From the NCBI GenBank assembly GCA_025345505.1, contig JANVCC010000026.1, forward strand, positions 1,767,821-1,831,820: a stretch of 64,000 nucleotides of DNA, given 5' to 3'. Both the position numbers and the translations under genes were made by a program. Every line of letters begins with the position of its first letter. Positions within the stretch are counted from its first letter, which is position 1. The notes under the pieces are model-generated. The model was not told the DNA's origin and ran no database searches. It saw nothing but the letters and a program-made list of their open reading frames with translations. This DNA is from Todiramphus chloris collaris. Lineage: Eukaryota > Chordata > Aves > Coraciiformes > Alcedinidae. This document shows positions 49,745 through 61,692 of this stretch, one piece after another.

Positions 49745-50189
49745 CCCCCTCTCCCTCCCCCTTCCCCCCTCCCTTCCTCTCCCCCTCCCCTCCCTTCCTC
49801 TCCCCCTCCCCTCCCTCCCTCCCTCCCTCCCTNNNNNNNNNNNNNNNNNNNNNNNNNNNNNNNNNNNNNNNNNNNNNNNNNNNNNNNNNNNNNNNNNNNN
49901 NNNNNNNNNNNNNNNNNNNNNNNNNNNNNNNNCCTCCCTCCCTCCCTCCCTCCCTCCCTCCCTCTTTCTCCATTTCTCTTTCTTTCTCTCTTCTTTTTCT
50001 TCTTGTTTTCCTCTCCTTTCCCTCTTTTTTTTCCTTTCCTTTCTTTTTCCTCACCTTTTCCTCTCTTTTCCCCTTCTTTCCCCCCTCTTTTTCCTCTCCT
50101 TTTTTTTTCTCTCTTCTTCCTCTCCTTTTTCTTCTCCTCTTTTATCTTTTTTTCTCTCTTCTTCCTCTTCTCTTCTTCCTCTCTTCTCT
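49745..50189. repeat. Long pyrimidine tract, (CCCT)n and (CTTT)n types
   Basis: Apart from the gap, the + strand is almost purely C and T, first as CCCT repeats and then as mixed CTTT/CCTT. The few purines lie at isolated positions. An assembly gap interrupts it at 49833-49932. Confidence 0.95.
49833..49932. other. Assembly gap of 100 N
   Basis: Exactly 100 N are flanked on both sides by (CCCT)n. A gap of this round size usually stands for unknown length, so the true repeat may be much longer. Confidence 0.98.
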
Positions 50190-50640
50190 GTGTTTGTTTC
50201 TGCCAGGAATGCAAAGCTGGGTGAATTTTGCAGTACATTGATGCTTTGCACGCTCTGTTGGTGCCACTGGCTCAGCAGATGGCTTGGTGATTTTTCAAAC
50301 TGCTAAGTTACTTAGGGGCTACACTCGGGGTGATGAGGCACGTGCAAAATGCAAGTTCATTAGCACATCACTTCTAATCAGCTTTTCTAGATGAGCAGGA
50401 AGAGAGTTTTCACTCCTGTTTTAGAGTGCTCTGTTGTCCAGGGTTAACTCGGACACCCAGGGGCTGTTTTTGCTGTGAACTTTCCATCACTTCGCTTGTG
50501 TATCGATGAGAGAAAACAACTTCTGATTGGGACTGAAGGTAGAGAGAGACCCTGTAGGAAAATAAGCTGTCAAGGCGAGGAACACTAACAGAGCCAAAAG
50601 GTCAGGCAGCAAAGTCTGCAGAATGACATAAAGATAATGA

Positions 50641-50660
50641 TTTATTTATTTATTTATTTT
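50641..50660. repeat. (TTTA)n microsatellite
   Basis: About four to five tttA units lie directly after a short AT-rich stretch. Confidence 0.85.
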
Positions 50661-51392
50661 TGCTTAATAGAAAAGCGTGTTGGGCAGAGGCTTGTGTCAC
50701 GGCAACTTTCAGCCTGTGTGTAACGCTGGTTATAATACATCTTTTATGTTATATATGCTCTGTAGGTCATTTCAGTCATCCCAGGGCTTCCACAGCATAG
50801 CTCTGATCCCACCATATGTGGGGTGGGAGCTCAGCAGCAAACCCAGCAGCTTTTTCCAGCTCTGGCGCGAACTCTGTGTGGACATCAGCCCCCACCTTGC
50901 CACTTTCTCCTCCCAAAGCTCCACTTTCCTCCCACATTGCTGCCTTTGGTGAAGGGATGGAGGTAACAGCAGGGTTTCTGCTGGGGGGAGTTGGGAGTCG
51001 AGGGCTGTAAGTGATGCTGCCCTCCAGGCAGCCGGGAACGGAGCTAAAAATATCTCTTGTCCCCTGCTCACAGCTGAAGAGCCAGCGGCTGCTGCCTGGG
51101 ATGAGGAAATAAAATATCACGGATATTAGTAATTAATCCCGTGTAAGAGCTGAATCTCACATTCCCCGGCCTGTTCCCCTCTCCTTTGCTTTGCAGATTT
51201 CCTGGGCATGACGCTGTTGTCCGCGTGTCTGTCTGGAGTGAAAAATCTGAATTTTAACTGCAGAGAAACAGCCCCTTTCTAGATCACTTCTCCTTGTAAC
51301 TTCTGTGGTGATGGGACCTGTTTCTTTCACAAAGACAGGGAATCTGGGCTCTGTTTACACGTGAGTTTTTTTCTGTATGCATAACTAGAAAG

Positions 51393-52085
51393 CTGCCTGG
51401 AGGAAAAGGACCTGGGGCTGTGTTGGTAGACAGGCAGCTGAAATGAAGCAGCATGTGCCCAGGTGGCCAAGAAGGCCACCAGCATCCTGGTTTGTACCAG
51501 CACTAGTGTGGCCAGCAGGACTAGGGCAGGGATTGTCCCCCTGGACTGGGCACTGGAGAGGCTGCTCCTCCAATCCTGGGGTCAGATCTGGGCCCCTCAC
51601 TCGCAGGAGGACATTGAGGGGCTGGAGCGTGGCCAGAGAAGGGCAACGGAGCTGGGGAAGGGGCTGGAGCACAAGTGTGGTGAGGAGCAGCTGAGGGACC
51701 TGGGCTTGTTCAGCCTGGAGCAGAGGAGGCTCAGGGGAGACCTTCTGGCTCTTGACAGCTCCTGGACAGGAGGTTGGAGCCAGATGGGGTCAAGCTCTGC
51801 TCCCAGAGAATGAGGGACAGGACAATAGGAACAGGCCACAAGTCCCCCAGTTGCTCCAGGGGAGGTTTAGGTTGGATGTGAGGAAAAACTTTTTCACTGC
51901 AAGGGTTGTCAAGGGCTGGCCCAGGCTGCCCAGGGCGCTGGTGGACTCCCCGTGATCCCTGGAGGGGTTTCCAAGCTCTGGAGCTGTGGTGCTGAGGGAC
52001 GTGGGTTAGTGGTGCCCTGGCAGTGCTGGGGAACAGTTGGACTCAATGATCTTTGAGATCTCTTCCTACCAAAACTACTCTATGA
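51393..52085 (+). mobile_element. CR1 LINE, 5'-truncated
   Basis: This long copy includes the end of ORF2 and the 3' UTR: gaggaaaaggacctggggct, attgaggggctggagcgtgg, cagcctggagcagaggaggc, and a tail ending in ctatgattt. It closely matches the copies at 59200 and 61225. Confidence 0.92.
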
Positions 52086-52662
52086 TTTCAGCAGAACCTT
52101 AGCATGGTGTGGAGGCAAGTGTGGGGAGTCTTAAATTTGGCCACAGTGAACTTGTGGGTGCTTGTCTGTGTTTGGGCACCCTTAATGGGTGTTACTGGAA
52201 AGTGTTCTCTAGCCAATGTCAAGGGCTGCTTAACAGCTACTTTGGGTTGGGTAAACACCTTTGTGAAGGTACTTGCACCACGCTGTGAGCGTGGGGAGCT
52301 CTACGGCAGGATGTTCACTGCCCTGCCCAGGTCTGCTGAGCAGGCACATCCTCCTGCAAGACACACGAGCAGGGTTTACCAAAAAGCCTAATGCTGAGGG
52401 CTGGTCTGGGTTTTTTGAGTTGCTATCTAAGAAACCGGCTTGCCTGAGAAAATATGTTTTACATTTTCAGTATTCCATGGAAAAGTTTATCCTTTGAAGG
52501 AGCTGTCGGTGTGTACACACGGTGCAGCTCTTCGGGCAGCAGCAGAGATGACCCTTGGCCAAACCCCGTGTGCTCGGGAGGAAGTTCAGGCTGTTATGTT
52601 GATACCTTTTTTTATCTTTTTAATGAAACCTCCTTCCTGCCATTTCAGAGGAGAGGAGGCTT

Positions 52663-52685
52663 TGACGTCATGTGCTGATGAGTCA
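52663..52685. promoter_or_regulatory. Candidate CRE and AP-1 site pair
   Basis: A full palindromic CRE (TGACGTCA, 52663-52670) and an AP-1 site (TGAGTCA, 52679-52685) are separated by eight bases in non-repeat intergenic sequence. Function is inferred from motif identity alone. Confidence 0.4.
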
Positions 52686-52834
52686 CTGCTTTTAACAGGC
52701 CAGCGAGCCGGGATTGAGTGCGCTGTCTGGAGCAGCTGCTCTGTTAATCATTCACAAAAAGCCCAGAGAAAGCTCAAGGGGAATGCTTGTGAATAATTAA
52801 ATTTCTGTTTTCATTACGAAGACGCCATTGATTT

Positions 52835-52858
52835 ACCTGGATCCGCTAGAATCCAGGT
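52835..52858. repeat. Perfect 8-bp inverted repeat
   Basis: ACCTGGAT at 52835-52842 is mirrored by ATCCAGGT at 52851-52858 around an 8-base loop. It lies about 150 bases after the CRE/AP-1 pair. Confidence 0.85.
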
Positions 52859-54510
52859 ATTGGGAAGTGAGGGAGGAGAACAATGATCTCTCCCCCTTTT
52901 TGATACCACTGGAAATAGCTTTTGGATGGCCGTCGGGGGCTGTCAAGCCTGTACATGATTTAACAATTCCATGCAAAGCTTTTGTAGTATATCTGACCAT
53001 CAGCTACGCCTCGCTTGCTGCAACCAATTCAACCATACCCAGTGTTTTCTAGAAGAGGGTTCTTGGGGAAGCAAACACCCTTGATACTGGAAGGCTGAAG
53101 ATCTTGCATTGATCAGGGCAGGGGCAGAGCTCGGTTTACAGATTTTGACAGTGAGAGGTTCTTTCTGTTGTGCCGAGAGATCAGGGATCAGGAGCCAAGT
53201 GTCTGTTTTCCCTGTAGAATCACAGCCTGAGCAAAGGGATGCCCAAGGAGGGCTGATTGGTCCTGTGACCCGTCCTTCCTGGAGCTCTTCTTGCTTGACA
53301 TCTGCCTGCTGAGCCTTGGAGATTCCTGTGCTTGAGTTCCTATTAATTTTAAGACCTGGAGAAAGATAAATATTGAAAGTTGTGATTCAAATACATTAAT
53401 GACCTGACAGGTATACCCAGCTTTACTAGTAACTCCAGATAGGGTGAGATTTGAATTCTCCAGCATCGCGACTCTGGGAGGTGGACAGAGCCCAGTTTGA
53501 GCATCACAGCTTAGGGGGGTTCTTTGTATCAGCAGAGGGAAAGGTATCAGCAAAGGAAGTCACATCGCTTGCAGGTGGAGCGTATTTTATGTGGCGTGCA
53601 GTAGTAACAAAGGTGACTTTTCAGAGCAAAGTCGCTGTTGAAAAGCTGAGGAATATTGAAAATAGACAAAATCAAGGAGGAACTTAGAAGCAGGAGGAGG
53701 ATAAAACCAAATCAAAAGGAGGGAAGCAGTTGAAATCTAAAAAGGTTGCTGTTTCTGAGGCCTCGTGTCAAATGTTGATTCTACAAAAGATGGTCTTTTG
53801 TTTCTTTTTTGTTTTTTTTTCCCCAGGTTGCTCATTAAAAAGCGTCCTACTGCAGAGTTATTGCTCCCTGAGAAATCGGATGCGTTGTGTAGCCAAATGT
53901 CATTTTCAAAAAGAAAAGGATTTCCGGAAAGATGTGGATGCAAGAAAGGCAATAAAGCCTGGAGAGGTTATTAAAAACCACTCAGAGAAATTGGCTGTGT
54001 GAGGTGTGTCACAAAACAGAGAAGCAACCAGTTTCAGTAACCCTGAGCACACAGGAGTCTCTGATCCCCCTCTCCTGGAGTCCTCGCCTGGGGATGAAGG
54101 CAACTGATGAGCCTTTGCTCTGACGTTGCTATAGCTGAAACCATTCTCCCTGGGAAGGTTTGAAAACAAGTTTGGGGTTTTTTTTCTACTCTCCAGCCAC
54201 ATTGTTTCTCTCCTAATTGCACAGCAAGTATGGATTGGGGTTTTTTTAAATATCGGATTCAGCCAACCATTTAATCTCTTGTTTTCTGTACCCAGAAAAA
54301 AAGTGTTGAGTTTGTCTGGAAAAATAATAATTGGAGAAAGATTAACTCAAGGGACCAAAATCATCTGCAATTAAATGATGGGCTCTCGAACCTTTCACCA
54401 GCCAAGGTCAGTAACCAGAAATTGTCCAGCGGGTTTCGGCATAAATTGCTGTCTCTGGACGGTGTCCAGATGTCCACGTATCAGCCCGTGGACACTAAAG
54501 GGTGGATGTT

Positions 54511-54539
54511 CCCTCCCTCCCTCCCTCCCTCCCTCCCTC
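54511..54539. repeat. (CCCT)n microsatellite
   Basis: Seven ccct units form a second small array of the same motif as the gap-interrupted tract at 49745-50189. Confidence 0.9.
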
Positions 54540-54627
54540 GGGTGCTCTCATCCTAGCACAAACCTGTCTGCTTGCCCACCTTGGTGCTCATTGGCCATCA
54601 CAGTCTTGTAGGGTAGGTATCCTGTTG

Positions 54628-54897
54628 TGACAGGACAAGGGGTGATGGGTTTCAACTAAGAGAGGGAGATTTAGACTGGGGAGAATGGAGAAATTGTTGA
54701 TTGCAAGAGTGGTGAGAGCCTGGCCCAGGCTACCCAGAGAGGTGGTGGCTACCCCATCCCTGGCAGCATCCCAGGGTAGGTTGGTTGGGGCTCTGAGCAC
54801 CCTGCTCTAGGTACAGATGGCCCAGCTCCCTGCAGGGGGGGTTGGACTAGAGGACCTTGAAAGGTCCCTCCCAACCCAAACCAGTTTGTGATTCTCT
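54628..54897 (+). mobile_element. CR1 LINE 3' fragment
   Basis: It contains gtgacaggacaaggggtgat, gcccaggctacccagagagg and a ggtccctcccaacccaaacc tail ending in gtgattctctg. Confidence 0.88.
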
Positions 54898-55385
54898 GAA
54901 AAATCACAACTGGTTGCTGATCAAATAATATGATTTCTTCCCTCGCTCTTGGCCTCTCAATTTGTGCTCGGGAGAGCTCGTCCAGGCTTCCTGAACCTGC
55001 TGGCCGTGGTCAGTGTCTTACTCACATGGCAAAGCATCAGGGAGTTCCTGTAATGCCACAGACTATTACGTTGGATGTGTCGTTATTAATTATTGACAGA
55101 GCACTCAAAGATTGGCTTGTGATTTTTCTGTTTGTTCTTTCTTTTAAAAGAAACAGAATCATTTCTAAAGTTAAATTGAAACTGTTTCAAACTTAAAAGA
55201 GCTGTCATGTTCCTCTCATGCCTGAGGGACCGGTTTGTTTTCTTCTAAGGTCAGCGATAAGTTTCTGTTCCAGCTTCCATCCTTGATCCGATATCGTGTG
55301 ATTTACAAAGGGCTCTGTGTCCTGGGGCAGCCAACACATTAAATGACTCCCAAAGCATCAACTACAAGCTGTTCTTGCAGGTACG

Positions 55386-55672
55386 GCACCACAGAATCCC
55401 GGCAGGGTGGGGGTGGGAAGGAACCTCTGGAGATGATCTGATGCCCACCCCCCTGCTCCATCCAGCAGGGTCACCCAGAGCAGGGGGCCCAGCAGCACAG
55501 TGCCCAGCCAGGTGTGGAATCTCTCCAGAGCAGGAGACTCCACAGCCTTTCTGGGCAGCCCGGGACAGGCTCTGACACCCTCAAAAAGTTTCTCCTCCTG
55601 CTCAGGTGAAACTTCCTGGGTTCCAGTTTATGTTCATTGCCCCTTGTCCTGTCGCTGGGCACCACCAAAGGT
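55386..55672 (-). mobile_element. CR1 LINE 3' fragment
   Basis: This is the reverse of the 9205/28410 subtype. It contains tgctccatccagcagggtca, gcccagcagcacagtgccca and aacttcctgggttccagttt. Confidence 0.88.
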
Positions 55673-56707
55673 AGAAGAATAGTTCTGACTTTGGTGCAGC
55701 TGTTAACTATTCCCTGCTCCTCTAACAGACATCATCAGAACTGGTTGCAGCTCGAGTCGACGCTCACAGCGATGGAAATACCTGTTGCAGTCCCTCCTCT
55801 CCAGCCCGATCTTGCCTGTCACGAGCACTGTCCTTCAGTGCCTTGCGGGAGGGACTGCGAGTGCCCCTGTGAAGCTGTTCTGCATTCTGAGAGCACGGCA
55901 CTTTATCTCCTCAGAGAGACACCAACGTGCCTTTCTTTGAGATCCCAGCCTACTGGAAAACAAGGTCAGCTGGATTGTTTGGGAACAGATGGTTTCCTTC
56001 CGCATAGTGGCATTTCCCTGGCAAAATGGAGCCTGACTGCCTATGAATATCAAAGGCAGCTATAGGTGGATTTATCAGTATAGTAGCAAATTACAGGGTT
56101 AGGAGAATTTAGAGCTGCTGGAAAAATATCCACTTTTCCCCCCAGACCATCAGTCAACGCTATAAGTTGCTCATTTCCTTTATCTTCAGAATTTGTCTTT
56201 TAAATCATGCTAAGATGGTGGGTGACAAGTTATCCCAATGCCTCCTGGGGAAGGTTTTCAGTGGAAGAGAACTGGGAGCAACTGTGCAGGTAAAGCTTTG
56301 GCATATCCTGAGTGAGGTTTTGTTGGGTTCTGTGATAACGGGAGATAAACCAGAGCTGGTCTGGGTACTAGAACATGGGGTTGAGCACTCACCACGAGTA
56401 ATGAGCTTAGGAAGGGTCCGGGTGGATTAACTGGATGTAGGAAGACCAGTGTACCATTCCTGAGTCAATGCAGCTGCTGTCGGGTTTCCTTGGGCCGGTT
56501 TTTTTAGAATACAGGGAGTGATTGTGCCCCGCATTCTTGCCTGTCAATTGAAACGTGCTTGCTGGGGGAGTAAGGAAGTGACCTATATGGCACATGCCAG
56601 AGAGTGTTACTGGAGATTTCCTGGTTTTCAGGCCATCCACATGCTTTTCCCGGTCCCAAGGAATTCATATCACATGATATTAATTAGTTATTTCAAATAA
56701 TATTGTG

Positions 56708-56930
56708 CAGGAGGGAGCAGTGGCTGAGGGAGCTGGAGCTGTTCAGCCTGGAGCAGAGGAGGCTCAGGAGAGACCTTCTGGCTCTGACAGCTCCCTGACA
56801 GGAGGTTGGAGCCAGGGGGGGTCAGGCTCCGCTCCCAAGGAACGAGCGACAGGACAAGAGGAACCGGCCTCAAGTTGCACCAGGGGAGGTTTAGGTTGCA
56901 CACAAGGAAAAATTTCTCCCCTGAAGGATT
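56708..56930 (+). mobile_element. CR1 LINE fragment lacking the 3' end
   Basis: It contains cagcctggagcagaggaggc and caccaggggaggtttaggtt. It stops near 56930 without the usual tail, so it is truncated at both ends. Confidence 0.85.
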
Positions 56931-57527
56931 AGTAGTTCTTGCTGGAAAATGCTATCAACACAAAGATTTTGTGTTTCATAGAGATTGGCTGAGACTAAAT
57001 GACTGTAGCTGAGAAAGGATTGACGTATGTACTTGACCTATATGTGCTCTGAAACGGTCCTGATGTTCACGTGTGTGTGTCCATGTTCCCAAAGTCATTG
57101 TAGAAGCAAGTCCCTGAAAATTAACTTGCAGAGGTTGGAAAGGTGTTTCCCCAGAGCTCAGGTATATTTCAATCCTGATGTTTGGCTTTGCTCATTAAGA
57201 GGATGTGTCCTTCTCTCCCGATTAAGATGTTTCTGAGATATGTACGGCCAGATAAGCATGAAGAACTGAGATGGATTTCAGAGTTCCCAGCCCTCAGTGA
57301 CCCCTGAAGATTGATGGAGTCTTGGGTTGGTTTGGGTTGTATGTCCAGTGCAGCTTCTTGGAGTTGTCCTCATGACTCTCCTTCCCTCTGGGAGGGAGAA
57401 AGAACCATCCCTGGAGCCTGAACTTGGCTTCTGAATTGTTGCACTCTTAAGTTTGCTTTTATTGGTTTATATTTGCGACACCTCATGAAGGGACGTAGTA
57501 GTAGGGCATTGAATATTGGGACTTAGA

Positions 57528-58162
57528 ACAGAGTCACAGGATGTTAGGGGTTGGAAGGGACCTCTAGAGATCATCGAGTCCAACCCCCCTGCCAGAGCAG
57601 GGTCACTCAGGGCATGTCACACAGGAACATATCCAGGTGAGTTTTGAAAGTCTCCAGAAAAGGAGACTCCATGACCTCTCTGGGCAGCCTGTTCCAGGCT
57701 CCATCACCCTCACAGCAAAGAAGTTCCTCCTCATGTTGAGGTGGAACCTTCTATGCTCAAGTTTGTACCCATTGTTCCTTGTCCTGTTGCTGGGCACTAC
57801 AGAAAAGAGATTGGCCCCTTCCATTTGACACCCACCCTTCAGATATTGATAGACATCAATAAGGTCCCCTCTCAGTCTTCTCCTCTCAAGACTAAACAGC
57901 CCCAGTTCCCTCAGCCTTTCTTCACAAGGGAGATGCTCAAGTCCCTTAATCATCCTCATCTCCTCCGTTGGACTCTTCCCAGTAAATCACTGTCTCTCTT
58001 CAATTGGAGAGCCCAAAACTGGACACAGTATTCCAGGTGTGGTCTCACTAGGGCAGAGCAGAGGGGGAGGAGAACCTCCCTACACCTGCTGGCCACAGTT
58101 TTCTTGATGCATCCCAGGATGCCATTGGCCTTTCTGGTCACAAGGGCACTTTGCTGTCCCAA
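57528..58162 (-). mobile_element. CR1 LINE, 5'-truncated, with reverse transcriptase remnant
   Basis: On the minus strand it keeps [33 protein letters not shown] and [18 protein letters not shown] from the end of CR1 ORF2, in broken frames. Its tail lies near 57530. It resembles the copy at 24341-25135. Confidence 0.92.
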
Positions 58163-59199
58163 CTTCTTCCTTCTTTTTTAGTTCTATAGCTGCATTTTAG
58201 CTTGTCCTCTTTTCCATCATTTAAATCAGGTTAAAATCCAATGTATGTTTCAGAACAGAAAATGAAATGTACCGAAGCAGTTTGAAAACAAAGAGCTATC
58301 AGGAGCTCAATTTGCAGCTGGGAGCAGCCTGAGGGTTTGTGTTCCTGCAGACTAGCACTAGGGAAACTCTCTGGGTAAGAAGCAGAAAGGTTGCATCATT
58401 GCTACAGCTCTGCCTGGCAAAACATGCCATAAGAGCAGAATCCCGTTGCTTAGCGACCTGTGGAAGATGATTAACCCTTTCCCAGTGCTGCCCAGTCTTC
58501 ATGGGAGTCCTCCCGAGGCGTCTTTGTGGATGATAATTGAGTATGAAGCAACCACCCTAATACCTTCAGCAACTCGATACCGATTTATCCGTCCTTAAAC
58601 GAAGGACCCTCTTAATCTTCCCGTTAGTTAGTGAAGGAGTTCTCTTCATCTAGTCGTTCTTCCATAGGATGACATCCAATTATTGCAAAGGGAGGCTGGA
58701 ATAATTACAGTAAGGATGGAGTAAGAAGTGATTAAAAATAATTGGGGGGCGATGGTGGTTAATGCTGTTGCTGCTGTTTCTTCATGTGAGTGCCAGGGTC
58801 TCTAAAACTCCTGCTAGGTTTCAAGGCTGAGTCCAGGTATTGGCACTGCTTTTGCACAGGGTGCCTCAAAGCAGACTTTGGTAGCAACAGTAGTTAGGGA
58901 AGTTCCTCACCTCTCATCTCTTTGCAATGCAACAGGGAAACTATAAAAGCCCGTTCGGTCTGAAAATGCCTCTTCTACTTAAAAACGGAATTTGTGTCTG
59001 AGGTTGATGGGTAGCAAAGTTTTGCTTTGCTTTTTGGAAAGTTCCCAGAGATTCAGCAGGAGTCGATAAGCGGGAACGGGGGGATGTGGAGGGTACGTCT
59101 GGGTTTACCTGGTGTCACATTTTTGCAAATGCTACCCTGCAGAAATTTTCTCTACGGTGCTGCTGACTTTCCAGCACTCGGGTTGGTAGATTTTTGCAG

Positions 59200-59752
59200 G
59201 GCCAGGGCAGGGATTGTCCCCCTGGACTGGACACTGGAGAGGCTGCTCCTCCAATCCTGGGGTCAGTTTTGGGACCCTCACATTGAGGGGCTGGAGCGTG
59301 GCCAGAGAAGGGCAACGGAGCTGGGGAAGGGGCTGGTGCACAAGTGTGGTGAGGAGCAGCTGAGCAACCTGGGCTTGTTCAGCATGGAGCAAAGGAGGCT
59401 CAGGGGAGACCTTCTGGCTCTCAACAGCTCCCTGACAGGAGGTTGGAGCCTTGCTCCCGAGGAACAAGGGACAGGGACAATAGGAACAGGCCACAAGTCC
59501 CCCAGTTGCACCAGGGGAGGTTTAGGTTGGACTTGAGAAAAACTTTTTCACTGCAGGGGTTGTCCAGGGCTGGCCCAGGCTGCCCAGGGCAGTGGTGGAG
59601 TCCCCGTGATCCCTGGAGGGGTTTCAAAGCCATGGAGCTGTGGTGCTGAGGGACATGGATTTAGTGGTGCCCTGGCAGTGCTGGGGCAACGGTTGGACTC
59701 GATGCTGTCAAAGTTCTTTTTCAACCAAAACAATTCTATGATTCTATGATTT
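59200..59752 (+). mobile_element. CR1 LINE, 5'-truncated
   Basis: It is very similar to 51537-52085 but lacks about 12 bases near 59280. It ends in two tandem attctatg units, a well-preserved CR1 tail. Confidence 0.92.
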
Positions 59753-61224
59753 TTCAAATGTGATCTCTTTGGATGGTGCTTATCCAACTCAAGCTGTCTT
59801 AAAGTTGGCCGTGGAGTCAGTCTAGCCCTCTACAGACAGAGCAAGAGGAGCAAGTCTGATGGGTCATATGTTACATCTCTTTTTCAGTATCCCCTTGGGT
59901 GGGCTGCACTGCTCTACTTCACCATCTTTCAGAAGCAGCCTGGGTAGATCCTTGCCCTCCAGCCTGCAGAGAGTGCTGTGTGAGATGAGCCCAACCCTCT
60001 GGTTTCAGAGGTGTCCCATGGAACATTATTTCCACACAGATGGCTTTCTGGTCTTCAGTGTGCCACTTAATAACAGCGACAGAGCAGCAGGGGTTACAGC
60101 TGCAGTGGTGGAAAAAACCTCACTCGGGAACAGACGTTAAGGCATAGATAGAGAACTTTAAATTGCTGTGGCCTCTCTTTGTGAAATTAGCTGGTAATAA
60201 AGGCAAGAATTCCCCCGGAGCGAGAAACACTCTGGGTTCCACCTCTCCCCCTCACTGCATTCCAGCAGCAGCAATTAATTTCTGTACCTATTGGCCCTCA
60301 ATTCTGGTTGCCTGAGAGTAGGTTGGGGCTGTCGGCTGCTGGGAACAGCTGCTGCCTACACGTGAATCCATGAAGCATCATCCCGAACATCTCGGTGTCT
60401 CTGCCGTCAGCAGCAGAGAAAACTGTCTGAGCTAGAAATATTTCCTGTTAGGTCACGTTGAGATTGTGTTCTCCTTGTGTTTGCAGGCGGATTAACTCCA
60501 CGACCTTATCACAGACATAGGGTGTTGGAAGCAATCCCGCTGACACCTTGCTGTGAGTACGACCTCTCCTGTGACATATCCAAAGGTAGTCACTGCGTTT
60601 CTTCACCTCTCCTTAGTAATATTCAGTATGCTTCTATAAGGCAAAAGCAGGAACTGCTGGAGATCTCATTTCCCAGACGTCTTCTCCTGATGCATTTAAG
60701 ACTTTCAGCTGCGGAGAGCAGCCGGTGTGATAAACAAGCTGCCTGGGTGCCACGTGGGCTTTGGCACCACTGCTTTCCATCTGAGTCTCCGTGCCACGGA
60801 AAGATCTCAGGGGAGATTCACACTGCAGCAGAGGCACAACCCAGCGCAGACGCTGCTGAACTGTCAGGCCAATTATTTGCTGCTGTTTAGAACACCCTTT
60901 CTGAACCCACCAGCAGCAAAAAGGAACTTGGGCTGCCGATGCCTGGGCTGGGCTTTCTTTCGCTGCTGTCAGCGAGGAGATGCAGCTTGTTGTGGCCTTT
61001 CCCTAGAACGGATGGATTTGACTTGTCAGAAATACGATTTCTGTTGGTGCCTATCAGAGGAAATGCCCTTTTCTCTCACAGCATAGGGACAGCGTGTGTC
61101 ATTAGCACAGCTTTGTACCTCTACCGGCATGCATGCATCACGTGAGTCGCAGTGGTTCGGTTATGGGCAAGTAATTCTGCCCTTGTGCTTCCAGTCCTGT
61201 TTCTGGGCAGAGACCAGCCTGGGA

Positions 61225-61692
61225 AAGGGATTTAGGACAGGGATCTTTCCCCTGGACTGGGCACTGGGGAGGCTGCCCCTCAAATCCTGGGGTCAGTTTT
61301 GGGACCTCACTCCCAGAAGGACATTGAGGGGCTGGAGTGTGTCCAGAGAAAGTCAACGGAGCTGGGGAAGGGGCTGGAGCACAAGTGCGGTGAGGAGTGG
61401 CTGAGGGACCTGGGCTTGTTCAGCCTGGAGCAGAGGAGGCTCAGGGGAGACCTTCTGGCTCTCAACAGCTCCCTGACAGGAGGTTGGAGCCAGGTGGGGT
61501 CAGGCTCTGCTCCCAAGGAACGAGGGACAGGACAAGAGGAACTGACCTCCAGTTGCACCAGGGGAGGTTTAAGTTAGAGCTGAGGAACAATTTCTTCCCT
61601 GAAAGTGTTGTCCAGGCCTGGACCAGTCTGAGAGGTCGGAATGAGATGATCTTTAAGGTCCTTTCCAACCCGAACCATTCTACATTTCTATG
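61225..61692 (+). mobile_element. CR1 LINE, 5'-truncated
   Basis: It shares the cccctggactgggcactggg, ggagcagaggaggctcaggg and caccaggggaggtttaagtt blocks with its neighbours. Part of the usual 3' UTR between about 61620 and 61640 is missing. Confidence 0.9.

Noticed and set aside
49369..50241. Open frame of 290 residues spanning the N gap
   Set aside because: It is a translation of the pyrimidine repeat and unknown bases, giving only Pro, Ser, Leu and Phe runs. No gene is supported.
60477..60890. Open frame of 137 residues as a gene
   Set aside because: No recognisable domain and no supporting neighbours. Only the short splice-flanked part is kept as a weak finding.
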